This document shows, piece after piece, positions 19,692-27,726 of a stretch of 64,000 nucleotides of DNA. The notes beneath the pieces are model-generated. The model worked only from the letters and a program-made list of their open reading frames with translations. It was not told where the DNA came from and made no database searches. The translations under genes were made by a program, and so were the position numbers. This stretch comes from Cytobacillus sp. FSL H8-0458 (GTDB lineage Bacteria; Bacillota; Bacilli; Bacillales; Cytobacillaceae): assembly GCF_038002165.1 (NCBI RefSeq), contig NZ_JBBOBR010000001.1, forward strand, positions 1 to 64,000, given 5' to 3'. How positions within the stretch are numbered: the first letter of the stretch is position 1; each line of letters opens with the position of its first letter.

Positions 19692-19909
19692 TTTATCGCA
19701 GTCTAACGGGCAGTAAGACACCCACTTCAAGACTCAGAGGAATCAAAGGAGGATAAGTGGGGGTCAAACTCCCCGTAAAGGCCCGAAAGAAGGACAAAGA
19801 CTAAGAACGCCACATCCTGTGGCAACGTCTTTGTGACCCACTTCCTGTGGGCCTCAGCTAACAATCAGCGGGGAGAAAAGCATCCCCACAGATTGAAGTT
19901 TCATTTTAT
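19692..19909 (+). repeat. Family B repeat, long copy B2
   Basis: It is flanked by TTTAT at 19692-19696 and 19905-19909. The left hairpin runs from TAACGGGCAGTAAGA to the complementary CCCCGTAA. The right hairpin is AATCAGCGGGGA...TCCCC...GATT, ending in GATTGAAGTTTCA. Between them is the two-hairpin module at 19796-19851. No open reading frame is credible. Confidence 0.8.
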
Positions 19910-19999
19910 ATTTTTCGAGCCATATAGGGTATTATAGGAGTGGCAGCACTAGCAGATGCAAAGTGCTATATAAAAAGTTTTCAGGAAAGGGTGTCAGAA

Positions 20000-20305
20000 T
20001 TGGACCATATTGAAGAGATTACCACAGATGAATTGCAAAAAAAGCTGGAGGCTGGAGAGAAGCTCGAGCTTGTAGATGTTAGAGAAGATGAAGAGGTGGC
20101 ATCCGGAATGATTCCTGGAGCCAGACATATCCGCATGGGCACGATCCCTGAGAATCTTGATAAATTTGATAAAGACACTGAGTACATTATTATCTGCCGC
20201 TCTGGCAATCGCAGCGGAAATGTTTGTCATTACATGCAGGACCAGGGATATAAGGTGCGCAATATGGCTGGAGGCATGATGAACTGGCAGGGAAAAACGG
20301 AATAA
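20000..20305 (+). CDS. ytwF: Rhodanese-like domain protein YtwF
   Basis: A single-domain rhodanese of 101 residues with the active-site loop CRSGNRS, whose cysteine carries persulfide sulfur in this family, and the entry motif LVDVREDEE. The TTG at 20000 is taken as the start because AAAGGGTG sits 6 bp upstream and a -10-like TATTAT (19930-19935) lies too close for the longer frame beginning at 19940. The physiological acceptor is unknown. Confidence 0.82.
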   Translation: MDHIEEITTDELQKKLEAGEKLELVDVREDEEVASGMIPGARHIRMGTIPENLDKFDKDTEYIIICRSGNRSGNVCHYMQDQGYKVRNMAGGMMNWQGKTE

Positions 20306-20311
20306 TATTCA

Positions 20312-20342
20312 AACGGGGCCAATTATGGCTTCGTTTTTTTTT
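20312..20342 (+). terminator. Probable ytwF terminator
   Basis: AAACGGGGCC pairs with GGCTTCGTTT with two G-U pairs and is followed by a run of ten T. Confidence 0.65.
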
Positions 20343-20410
20343 TAGCTTTTCAATTTTAAAAATTCGGAAAATTGACCAAACTAATAAAAAACGCTGGGAG
20401 GAGAATTCCT

Positions 20411-20593
20411 GTGATTAAGGTAAAATTATTCGATCACGAGCATGAAAAAGACCTGGAAAAGGATATGAATCATTTTCTGGAGAAGATTGAGGAGAAAAAA
20501 CTGCTGGATATAAAATATAATGTGGCCGCAGTGCAGGAGGATGAAGACGAACAGATTTATTGTTTCTCTGCCATGGTTATATATAGAGCCTGA
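20411..20593 (+). CDS. cse60: Sporulation protein Cse60
   Basis: A 60-residue acidic protein starting MIKVKLFDHEHEKDLE and ending FSAMVIYRA, the size and pattern of B. subtilis Cse60 (YteV), a sigma-E-controlled mother-cell protein of unknown function. The start is the GTG at 20411, preceded by GGGAGGAG; the upstream extension to 20372 has no ribosome site. As in B. subtilis, ytfP, murJ/ytgP and the pseudouridine synthase are near. Confidence 0.85.
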   Translation: MIKVKLFDHEHEKDLEKDMNHFLEKIEEKKLLDIKYNVAAVQEDEDEQIYCFSAMVIYRA

Positions 20594-20620
20594 TGTCTCT
20601 AGTGCATCAGGCTCTATCTT
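20584..20620 (+). terminator. Bidirectional terminator between cse60 and ytfP
   Basis: TAGAGCCTGATG (20584-20595) pairs perfectly with CATCAGGCTCTA (20605-20616). Confidence 0.85.
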
Positions 20621-20622
20621 TA

Positions 20623-21891
20623 TTACACGGTATGTGCAGCTGCAGCTGCGCTTAATCCGGCAAGCCTGCCTGTTACAAGTGCAGAAGTGATATTGTATCC
20701 GCCTGTGTAGCCATGGATGTCCAGGATTTCTCCGCAGAAGAAAAGACCTTCCATCATTCTTGAAGCCATTGTCTGCGGTTCGATTTCTTTGACGGAAACA
20801 CCTCCGCCTGTAACAAAGGCTTTATCCAGAGGAAGCGTCCCATTTACTTTAAACTGAAAAGATTTGCAGCCTTTAACAAAGCTTCTGATTTTTTCATTGG
20901 AAATAGCAGCCCCTTGTGCAGATGGATCAATCCCGTTCTGCTCAAGAAGAAACAGAAGATATCTTTCTGGAAGCAGTCCTTTTAAGAGGTTTTTAATGAT
21001 TTTTTTAGGTTCTTCTTTAATCTTTTTGGACACTTCCTGAAAAAGAGGTTCTTCCTTTGTATCCGGGAGTGCATCCAGGTTCATGGTTACTTCTTTCAAG
21101 TTCCACTTCTTCATCGCTTTCACAGCATACTGGCTGCAGCGCAAAACCGCCGGGCCGCTAATGCCGAAATGGGTGAAAATCATATCCATCCGATGGGTTA
21201 TGAGTGCTTTTCCTTTAGGATTTAAAACACTAAGTGCCACACTCCGCAGCGACAATCCCTGCAGCGCTTTTTCTTTAATAAAGCTCTCTGAAGATGTCAG
21301 CGGAACCTCAGTTGGAAAAAGCTCTGTAATCGTATGGCCTGCTTTTTCCGCCCATGCATAGCCGTCACCGGTTGAGCCGGTGTGAGGAACTGATTTTCCT
21401 CCTACGGCAATCACAACAGAGTCTGCTTCATAAACATCGCCTGTTTTTAATTCCACCGATTTCACCCTGCCATTTTCATAGTGAACATCCTGGATCGGGC
21501 TGTCTGTTTTAATATCGACTTTCAGTTCCTTCAGCCTTGAAATTAAGGCATCAACAACCGATTGCGCTTTGTCGGTAACGGGGAACATTCGCCCGTGATC
21601 TTCCTCTTTCAGCTCAATTCCCAAATTCTCAAAGAAGCGGATAATATCTTCATTGCTGAAGATGGAAAATGCACTGTACAAAAATCTCCCATTGCCGGGA
21701 ATATGCTTAATAATTTCATCTACTGGAAGCCTGTTTGTGACATTGCACCGGCCACCACCGGAAATGGCAAGCTTCCTTCCAAGCTTGTTTCCTTTGTCAA
21801 TCAGCAGAACCTTTGCCTTCTTTTCCGCAGCACCGATTGCTGCCATCAATCCCGAAGGACCTCCGCCTATCACTATTACATCATATTTCAT
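20623..21891 (-). CDS. ytfP: HI0933-family flavoprotein (NAD(P)/FAD-dependent oxidoreductase) YtfP
   Basis: A 422-residue flavoprotein with the N-terminal dinucleotide-binding motif [15 protein letters not shown], then [16 protein letters not shown], typical of the HI0933 family, and the C-terminal FAD motif [17 protein letters not shown]. The reaction is not established for this family. It converges with cse60 over a shared terminator. Confidence 0.88.
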   Translation of the reverse strand: MKYDVIVIGGGPSGLMAAIGAAEKKAKVLLIDKGNKLGRKLAISGGGRCNVTNRLPVDEIIKHIPGNGRFLYSAFSIFSNEDIIRFFENLGIELKEEDHGRMFPVTDKAQSVVDALISRLKELKVDIKTDSPIQDVHYENGRVKSVELKTGDVYEADSVVIAVGGKSVPHTGSTGDGYAWAEKAGHTITELFPTEVPLTSSESFIKEKALQGLSLRSVALSVLNPKGKALITHRMDMIFTHFGISGPAVLRCSQYAVKAMKKWNLKEVTMNLDALPDTKEEPLFQEVSKKIKEEPKKIIKNLLKGLLPERYLLFLLEQNGIDPSAQGAAISNEKIRSFVKGCKSFQFKVNGTLPLDKAFVTGGGVSVKEIEPQTMASRMMEGLFFCGEILDIHGYTGGYNITSALVTGRLAGLSAAAAAHTV

Positions 21892-22139
21892 GTTTTCACC
21901 AACTTATCTTAATTCGCTAAATAAACAATAGCTTCATTATAAATCAAATATCCTATTTCTAAAAATAATGCCCCATTATACGGTATTGCAAGTGGAATTT
22001 CCCCGGCAAGAAGAGTACACTACAAATAGTGTGTCTAAAAAGATAGAAAATTGACGAACTTAGCTATGGCATTCATATACTTTTATAGTTTGCATGCTGC
22101 AGTTTTCTTAATAAGAAAGAACGCTTTGAAAGTCAATAA

Positions 22140-22440
22140 TTGTCTAGCTCCACAAGTAACACTTCGACAGCTTTATCATCGCACGACTAAAAGCGCTAGC
22201 TTTTAGGAGGAGCGCCTACCTCCTCGAGGTCACAAGCTTGTCTAGTTGCGGCTCCTAGGGACTTGGGGTCATAAGCCGTTTCCTTTCAGAAGAGAAAACA
22301 CCTTCTTACAGGAACCGCCTTATGCCTGTCGTCCCTGGGCAGTCGCCTCCACATTTCGGGCAATCCTCCCAAAAGGCAAAGAACGCCTTTCCGTGAGGAT
22401 CGTCTTGTGCTTGTCGGGGTGGTCAAGGCGCTTCCGCATT
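22140..22440 (+). repeat. Family A repeat A3, extended or compound copy
   Basis: It starts TTGTCTAGCTCC and ends AAGGCGCTTCCGCATTT directly before the murJ ribosome site. At about 300 bp it is longer than the other copies and contains a second internal CTTGTCTAGTTGC start (near 22229), so it looks like one copy inserted in or next to another. The core hairpin AAAGGC-AAAGAAC-GCCTTT is at 22372-22390. Upstream, TTGACG (22051-22056) with an AT-rich -10 region could be the murJ promoter. Confidence 0.65.
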
Positions 22441-22459
22441 TCATAAAGGAAGGGATTAT

Positions 22460-24076
22460 ATGTCATCTAAGCTTTTAAAGGGAACCTTCATCCTTACGCT
22501 TGGCACCATTATCTCGAAGGTTCTTGGTTTGTTTTATGTTATTCCTTTTTATCAAATAGTCGGGAAGGAAGGGACAGCCCTTTATTCCTTTTCGTATACA
22601 CCTTATACAATCTTTATTAGTATCGCAACTGCAGGGGTTCCGCTGGCAGTTTCAAAGTTTATCTCTAAATATAATGCAATAGAGGAGTATGCTGTCGGCA
22701 GAAAGCTGTTCAAGTCAGGTTTGGTGATCATGACAGCAAGCGGAGTCATTTCATTCCTGATCCTGTTCTTCCTTGCTCCGGCTGTTGCCGAAATGACTCT
22801 GGCAGGGAAAGATGTGGAGGTAAGTGTTGAAGATGTAACAACCGTAATCAGAGCGGTATCCTTTGCCCTGATTATTATTCCCTTCATGAGTCTGATAAGA
22901 GGATTTTTCCAGGGGCATCAGTCCATGGGGCCTACTGCGGTTTCACAGGTGGTGGAGCAGATTGTCCGCATCCTGTTTGTGCTTGCAGGTGCATATGTTG
23001 TCTTAAATGTGATGGAAGGCTCGCTCACTGCAGCAATCAGTGTTGCGACCTTTGCAGCTTTTATTGGCGGACTCGGAAGCCTCGGGGTGTTATTCTGGTA
23101 TTGGTATAAACGCAAACCGCATTTGGATAAAATGCTTGAAGAAGATAAAGGAACAGTGGATATTTCCCTCAGGGAAATTTATAAAGAAATCATTCTTTAT
23201 GCTGCACCTTTTGTGTTTGTAGGTCTTGCTAATCCGCTCTTTCAGTTTATTGATCAGATTACATTTACAAGAGCGATGGACGCTATTGGCGAAGCAGGCA
23301 ATGCTGTAGCAGCATTTTCTGTCCTGAACTTCGAGACCCATAAGCTGGTCATCATTCCTGTCTCACTTGCCACAGCCTTCTCGCTGACGCTTGTGCCGAG
23401 TGTGACGAAAGCATTTATGGAAGAAGATCGGGCAGACTTAAACCGCCAGCTGAACCAGACGTTCCAGGTGCTTCTATTCCTGACTCTTCCGGCCGTGGCA
23501 GGCTTGTCTCTGCTTGCGGAGCCAATCTTTACCCTATTTTATGAGCATAAAGATTTGGGTACTGAAGTGTTGAGGACTTATGCACCAGTGGCGATCCTCT
23601 TTGCTTATTTTTCGGTAACAGCAGCCATTCTGCAGGGTATCAATGAACAGCGTTTCACAATATTGAGTTTGCTGACAGGCCTGCTTGTAAAGCTGTCATT
23701 GAATATTCCGCTCATAAAACTGTTCGAAACACAGGGAGCCGTATTTGCAACTGCACTAGGCTATATTGCGGCGATCTTAATTAACCTTTATGTAATAAAA
23801 ACATATGCAAAATATCCATTCAAGCTTGTCTTAAGACGCGGTATGCTGATTGTATTATTTACTGCATGCATGTACATTGCTGCAGGCCTGGTTTATCAGA
23901 TTACCACCAGCTTCTTATCGCCTGCATCCAGTGTCCAGGCAGTAATTATTGTCATCATCTGCGCAGCAGCAGGTGCGGCTGTCTATTTCTACCTAAGCTT
24001 CAGAACAAAATTAATCTATCTCCTGTTCGGCTCAAGGGTTGATAGAATGCTGAAGAAATTAAGACTGAAAGCATAA
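22460..24076 (+). CDS. murJ: Lipid II flippase MurJ (YtgP), MATE/MOP superfamily
   Basis: A 538-residue membrane protein with about 14 hydrophobic helices of the polysaccharide-transporter/MOP type. B. subtilis YtgP is the MurJ-type flippase that moves lipid II across the membrane for peptidoglycan synthesis. The position next to ytfP and the ytzG-type pseudouridine synthase supports orthology over the related SpoVB. AAGGAAGGG precedes the ATG, and virtually the whole 5' leader is a family A repeat. Confidence 0.85.
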   Translation: MSSKLLKGTFILTLGTIISKVLGLFYVIPFYQIVGKEGTALYSFSYTPYTIFISIATAGVPLAVSKFISKYNAIEEYAVGRKLFKSGLVIMTASGVISFLILFFLAPAVAEMTLAGKDVEVSVEDVTTVIRAVSFALIIIPFMSLIRGFFQGHQSMGPTAVSQVVEQIVRILFVLAGAYVVLNVMEGSLTAAISVATFAAFIGGLGSLGVLFWYWYKRKPHLDKMLEEDKGTVDISLREIYKEIILYAAPFVFVGLANPLFQFIDQITFTRAMDAIGEAGNAVAAFSVLNFETHKLVIIPVSLATAFSLTLVPSVTKAFMEEDRADLNRQLNQTFQVLLFLTLPAVAGLSLLAEPIFTLFYEHKDLGTEVLRTYAPVAILFAYFSVTAAILQGINEQRFTILSLLTGLLVKLSLNIPLIKLFETQGAVFATALGYIAAILINLYVIKTYAKYPFKLVLRRGMLIVLFTACMYIAAGLVYQITTSFLSPASSVQAVIIVIICAAAGAAVYFYLSFRTKLIYLLFGSRVDRMLKKLRLKA

Positions 24077-24081
24077 AAAAT

Positions 24082-24110
24082 AAAAGGTCTCCCTGATGGG
24101 GGCCTTTTTA
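24082..24110 (+). terminator. murJ terminator
   Basis: AAAAGGTCTCCC pairs with the GGGGGCCTTTT strand and is followed by T/A-rich sequence. Confidence 0.75.
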
Positions 24111-24168
24111 AAGCGGAAGTCTGTTAAAACTTTCGCTCACTCAAAACTATTTTAGAGGAGGGGCAGTC

Positions 24169-24888
24169 ATGAGAATAGACAAAATGCTCGCCAATCTCGG
24201 CTACGGCAGCCGCAAGGACGTTAAAAAGCTATTAAAAGATGGAGCAGTAACCGTTAATGATGAGAAAGTAAAGGATCCAAAACACCATGTGGATCCTGAA
24301 CAGGATGCCGTTGTCATCAACGGCGAAAAAGTTGAATACAAGGAATTCATTTATTTAATGATGAACAAACCGCCTGGCGTCATTTCGGCAACAGAGGACT
24401 CACAATCTGAGACCGTGGTGGACCTGCTAGAAATGGAAGACCTTGTGTTTTCTCCTTTTCCGGTAGGGCGCCTCGATAAGGATACAGAAGGGCTTTTGCT
24501 GCTGACAAATGATGGCCAGCTGTCCCATCGCCTGCTTTCTCCAAGAAAGCATGTCCCCAAAACCTATTTTGCAGTCATAGACAGTGTAGTTACAGCAGAG
24601 GATATAGCCGCATTTCAAAAAGGGGTTATATTGGATGATGGCTATGAAACTAAGCCAGGGAAATTAAAAATTCTTAAGTCCGGCATCACCTCTGATATAG
24701 AATTAACAATAACTGAAGGAAAGTTTCATCAAGTGAAAAGGATGTTCGAAGCTGTTGGAAAAAGAGTTATTTACTTAAAGAGACTTTCCATGGGCCCGCT
24801 CGAGCTGGATGAGACATTGGAATTGGGAGAATATCGGGAATTGACGGAAGAAGAGCTTGATAAGCTGATGAATTATGAAGTGGAATAA
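24169..24888 (+). CDS. ytzG: 16S rRNA pseudouridine synthase, RsuA family (YtzG)
   Basis: A 239-residue protein with an N-terminal S4 RNA-binding domain (about 1-55) and the RsuA-type catalytic motif GRLDKDTEGLLLLTNDG, with catalytic Asp103. By family it isomerises one uridine of 16S rRNA to pseudouridine. The ATG follows GAGGAGGGG. It follows murJ, which has its own terminator. Confidence 0.92.
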   Translation: MRIDKMLANLGYGSRKDVKKLLKDGAVTVNDEKVKDPKHHVDPEQDAVVINGEKVEYKEFIYLMMNKPPGVISATEDSQSETVVDLLEMEDLVFSPFPVGRLDKDTEGLLLLTNDGQLSHRLLSPRKHVPKTYFAVIDSVVTAEDIAAFQKGVILDDGYETKPGKLKILKSGITSDIELTITEGKFHQVKRMFEAVGKRVIYLKRLSMGPLELDETLELGEYRELTEEELDKLMNYEVE

Positions 24889-24894
24889 GATGGA

Positions 24895-24925
24895 AAAATC
24901 GCCCTGGCAGCAGGGCGATTTTATA
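24895..24925 (+). terminator. Terminator between ytzG and ytzE
   Basis: AAAATCGCCCT (24895-24905) pairs with AGGGCGATTTT (24912-24922), usable from both strands. Confidence 0.85.
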
Positions 24926-24952
24926 TTTATTAGGCTGGTTTTGCTTTGAATA

Positions 24953-25174
24953 TTAAGATGACATCTTTACTTTCTTTTGAGTAAGAGTCCATTTGCCTCT
25001 GCTCGGACTCTTAACCAAGTCATTGTAGGCGAGGACATTTAAATCTCTTTGAATGGTGCGAGGAGTGATGCCAAATTCCTCTACAAGCTCCTGAGTTGTT
25101 ACAGTTCCGCGCTTACTTATAAACATGTAGACGGATTTTACACGGTTTAACATCCGGTTAGTCGAAGGTTTCAA
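24953..25174 (-). CDS. ytzE: Small DeoR-type helix-turn-helix protein YtzE
   Basis: A 73-residue protein that is almost only a DeoR-family winged helix: RGTVTTQELVEEFGIT followed by the recognition segment PRTIQRDLNVLAYNDLV. It matches the B. subtilis YtzE size and pattern. The TTG at 25174 is chosen because it follows GGGAGTGG. The frame runs 26 codons further upstream without a comparable site. Ligand-binding domain and target are absent or unknown. Confidence 0.85.
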   Translation of the reverse strand: MKPSTNRMLNRVKSVYMFISKRGTVTTQELVEEFGITPRTIQRDLNVLAYNDLVKSPSRGKWTLTQKKVKMSS

Positions 25175-25252
25175 AAAACCACTCCCTATCCTTTTTTCAA
25201 ACCCCATGGCAATTTTCTGCAACCGACAGCTACATTGAAGGTTAACCTTCAA

Positions 25253-25520
25253 TCGTATGTAGTTTTCTTTTCCCCAGACAACCCCTTTATACTCTTGTAT
25301 TTAGTCAAGATGTCATACCTCTGACTATATTGTAACGCTATTATCTGATTATTTCTACTTTAAGGCTAAAATTTTACAAAATATTTATAATGGTGCTTCT
25401 GTATTTAGTCTTTACGTTCCCCTCCTTTTTAATGTATGTTTAATTCCCTAAATTTCCGCGATTAAACTTTGATGGGAAAAGGCACTGTTACTATACCTTA
25501 TGGCAGGAGGGGTTTGTAAT
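25253..25520. other. AT-rich intergenic region with an 11-bp direct repeat and a candidate promoter
   Basis: TGTATTTAGTC occurs at 25296-25306 and 25400-25410. TTGATG (25469-25474), 17 bp and TATACC (25492-25497) form a weak sigma-A-like promoter pointing at the short open frame and the M48 gene. No other gene is seen. Confidence 0.4.
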
Positions 25521-25583
25521 ATGTACAGAAAATTCAAAAATATTTTCAAGAAATTTCCCTATATCCTAAAATTTGTTTTTTGA
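25521..25583 (+). CDS. Possible 20-residue cationic peptide
   Basis: ATG at 25521 is preceded by GGAGGGG at 8 bp, a stronger ribosome site than that of the next gene, and runs 20 codons to TGA. The product, MYRKFKNIFKKFPYILKFVF, has no acidic residues, six Lys/Arg and alternating hydrophobic residues, so it could be amphipathic and membrane-active or a leader peptide for the protease gene 46 bp downstream. There is no homology evidence. Confidence 0.35.
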   Translation: MYRKFKNIFKKFPYILKFVF

Positions 25584-25628
25584 TTATAATCAATTGGTAT
25601 ATTTAAAAGATTGAAAGGAAGAAATTTT

Positions 25629-26903
25629 ATGGAAACTCACTCGCTGAGAGATCGCCTGGTATACCCGAAGGAAAGTATTTATTTTGCATTTGTTGCCTTA
25701 TTCAGTATCGTGTCTTATATTTTTCTCGCATTTTCTATTATAGGGATTGTTATTATTTTAACTTTGATCCTTATATCTCTCCTGTTCCATGGGATTATGA
25801 TGGGCGGCATCAGAAGAAACGGAGTAAGAATAAGTGAGAAACAGTTTCCGGAAATTTATGAAAAAGCCGTACTGACTGCGAAGGAAATGGGTTTACAGGA
25901 TCTTCCCGATATTTACGTAATTGAGTCTGAAGGGGTCTTAAATGCCTTTGCCACCAGATTTTTCAGAAGAAATATGGTTGTCTTATATTCTGGTATTTTT
26001 GAGTTGGTTGAGCGGGGAGCTGAAAAGGAAGTGCTGTTCGTCCTGGCCCATGAGTTCGCTCATTTAAAAAGAAAACATGTTATCATAAGTCTCCTGCTCC
26101 TTCCTGCTATGTGGGTTCCATTCCTGGGTAATGCATACCTGAGAGCATGCGAGTATACATGTGATCGTTATGCTGCCTATTATATAAATTCTTTTGAAGC
26201 ATCAAGGGATGCTTTAACCATGCTTGCCATTGGAAAAGACCTCTATCCTAAGGTTAATAAACAGGCATTTATGGAGCAGCTTCAAACAGAAACTGGATTT
26301 TTTGTCTGGCTGAATGAAAAACTATCCACGCATCCGCACTTGCCAAAAAGAATATATGCCCTATCGAAGTTTTTTGCCAATGAATCTACAGTTGAATTAA
26401 AAGAACCGAAGGGCAGAGTTTGGATTGGAGCAGCAGTGACAGTCCTGTCTTTGACGATTTTATCCGCAGGACTCTGGTTTGGTTTTAAAACACTTGAAAA
26501 AATGGATTTATGGACTGAAACGGTTATGGGGATTGAAGGTGCTACCGCACTAATGAACGCAGCGAGCGAAAATGATACTGACATGATTCACACATTATTG
26601 ACTGATGGTGCGGATATTGAGGAAACGGATGCAGACGGCACTACTGCATTACACTGGGCTGTTTCTTATGGCCAGTATGATAGCGCTGCTCTTCTGCTCG
26701 AAAATGGGGCAGAGCCTAATACGGCAGATAATTATCAAACCACTCCTTTAATGGGTGCAGTAATTAATGAGGATGCTGAAATGGTCATGCTTCTTCTGGA
26801 GTATGGTGCTGATCCCGCTGTGAAAGATGCCGAGGGTTATACAGCCTATGATTACGCAAAGGACTTTGAAAATATAGAATTAATGGAAATCCTGCAGCCA
26901 TAA
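25629..26903 (+). CDS. M48-family metalloprotease with C-terminal ankyrin repeats
   Basis: A 424-residue membrane protein: two N-terminal membrane helices (about 18-56), a zinc protease domain with HEFAH (141-145) and the third ligand in CEYTCDRYAAYY (Glu175), a further membrane helix (about 262-282), then about four ankyrin repeats ending at the C-terminus. M48 relatives such as HtpX degrade membrane proteins. Ankyrin repeats suggest a protein-binding sensor or substrate adaptor on the soluble side. ATG 29-type context AAAGGAAG supports 25629 as start. Followed by a terminator, then the ABC pair. Confidence 0.85.
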   Translation: METHSLRDRLVYPKESIYFAFVALFSIVSYIFLAFSIIGIVIILTLILISLLFHGIMMGGIRRNGVRISEKQFPEIYEKAVLTAKEMGLQDLPDIYVIESEGVLNAFATRFFRRNMVVLYSGIFELVERGAEKEVLFVLAHEFAHLKRKHVIISLLLLPAMWVPFLGNAYLRACEYTCDRYAAYYINSFEASRDALTMLAIGKDLYPKVNKQAFMEQLQTETGFFVWLNEKLSTHPHLPKRIYALSKFFANESTVELKEPKGRVWIGAAVTVLSLTILSAGLWFGFKTLEKMDLWTETVMGIEGATALMNAASENDTDMIHTLLTDGADIEETDADGTTALHWAVSYGQYDSAALLLENGAEPNTADNYQTTPLMGAVINEDAEMVMLLLEYGADPAVKDAEGYTAYDYAKDFENIELMEILQP

Positions 26904-26906
26904 TGA

Positions 26907-26936
26907 AACTGCCTCTTTGAAGAGGCAGTTTTTATT
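26907..26936 (+). terminator. Terminator after the M48 protease gene
   Basis: AACTGCCTCT (26907-26916) pairs with AGAGGCAGTT (26921-26930), followed by T run. Confidence 0.85.
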
Positions 26937-27009
26937 ATGGCTTTAAAAATTTTAAATAAGAGCAAACTTTTTCCAGTGATATTCGTATGTATAGCCAGGA
27001 GGAGAAAAA

Positions 27010-27726
27010 ATGAACTTATTAAACGTTGAAATTGCATCAGCAGGCTATGAAAATGAAAAACCGATCATACATAATATTCGATTTGATTTACATGAAGGGG
27101 AATTGATCGGCCTTATAGGGCCCAACGGCGCAGGAAAAAGCACAACGATAAAAACAATTCTGGGATTGCTGGATCATAAAAAGGGGGAAGTGGAATTTAA
27201 GCAGGGAATTAAATATTCCTATATCCCGGAACGGCCTATTTTTCATGATGAGCTGACACTGTGGGAACACTTGGATTTTACAGCAGCAGTGGAGGGATTG
27301 CCGGAATTGCATTATAAGAAGAGAGCGGCGGAGCTCTTAAAAGAGTACAATCTGACTGAACACGCTCACAAGTTTCCCGGGACCTATTCAAAAGGAATGC
27401 AGCAAAAGGCTATGCTGATTCTTGCGATGATTGCCGATCCGGATGTCTATATCATTGATGAACCGTTTATTGGGCTGGATCCTAATGCAATGAAACTGTT
27501 TCTGGAATCAATTGATCGGGAAAGGCAAAGAGGCGCAGGCATTCTCATGTCCACGCATGTTCTGGATACGGCAGAGAAAGTATGCAGCCGCTTCTTAATT
27601 GTGCATGAGGGGCAGCTGAAGGCTTCAGGCACATTATCTGATATTAGGCGGCAATGCGGTCTTCCTGCTGGGTCACTTTATGAATGTTTTCATCAGATCG
27701 CAGAGGGGAACCGCAATGAAAAGTAA
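27010..27726 (+). CDS. ythP: ABC transporter ATP-binding protein YthP (EcsA-like)
   Basis: A 238-residue ATPase with Walker A GPNGAGKST (about residues 37-45), signature YSKGMQQKA and Walker B DVYIIDEP. It overlaps the permease gene by 11 bp, so the two form one transporter. Related EcsAB in B. subtilis affects secretion, protease and sporulation control; the YthPQ substrate is unknown. Confidence 0.9.
   Translation: MNLLNVEIASAGYENEKPIIHNIRFDLHEGELIGLIGPNGAGKSTTIKTILGLLDHKKGEVEFKQGIKYSYIPERPIFHDELTLWEHLDFTAAVEGLPELHYKKRAAELLKEYNLTEHAHKFPGTYSKGMQQKAMLILAMIADPDVYIIDEPFIGLDPNAMKLFLESIDRERQRGAGILMSTHVLDTAEKVCSRFLIVHEGQLKASGTLSDIRRQCGLPAGSLYECFHQIAEGNRNEK

Noticed and set aside
19692-19909. Possible CRISPR-like repeat
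   Set aside because: Family B copies are kilobases apart with no regular spacers.
22246-22446. 66-codon frame before murJ
   Set aside because: It is entirely within the structured family A repeat.
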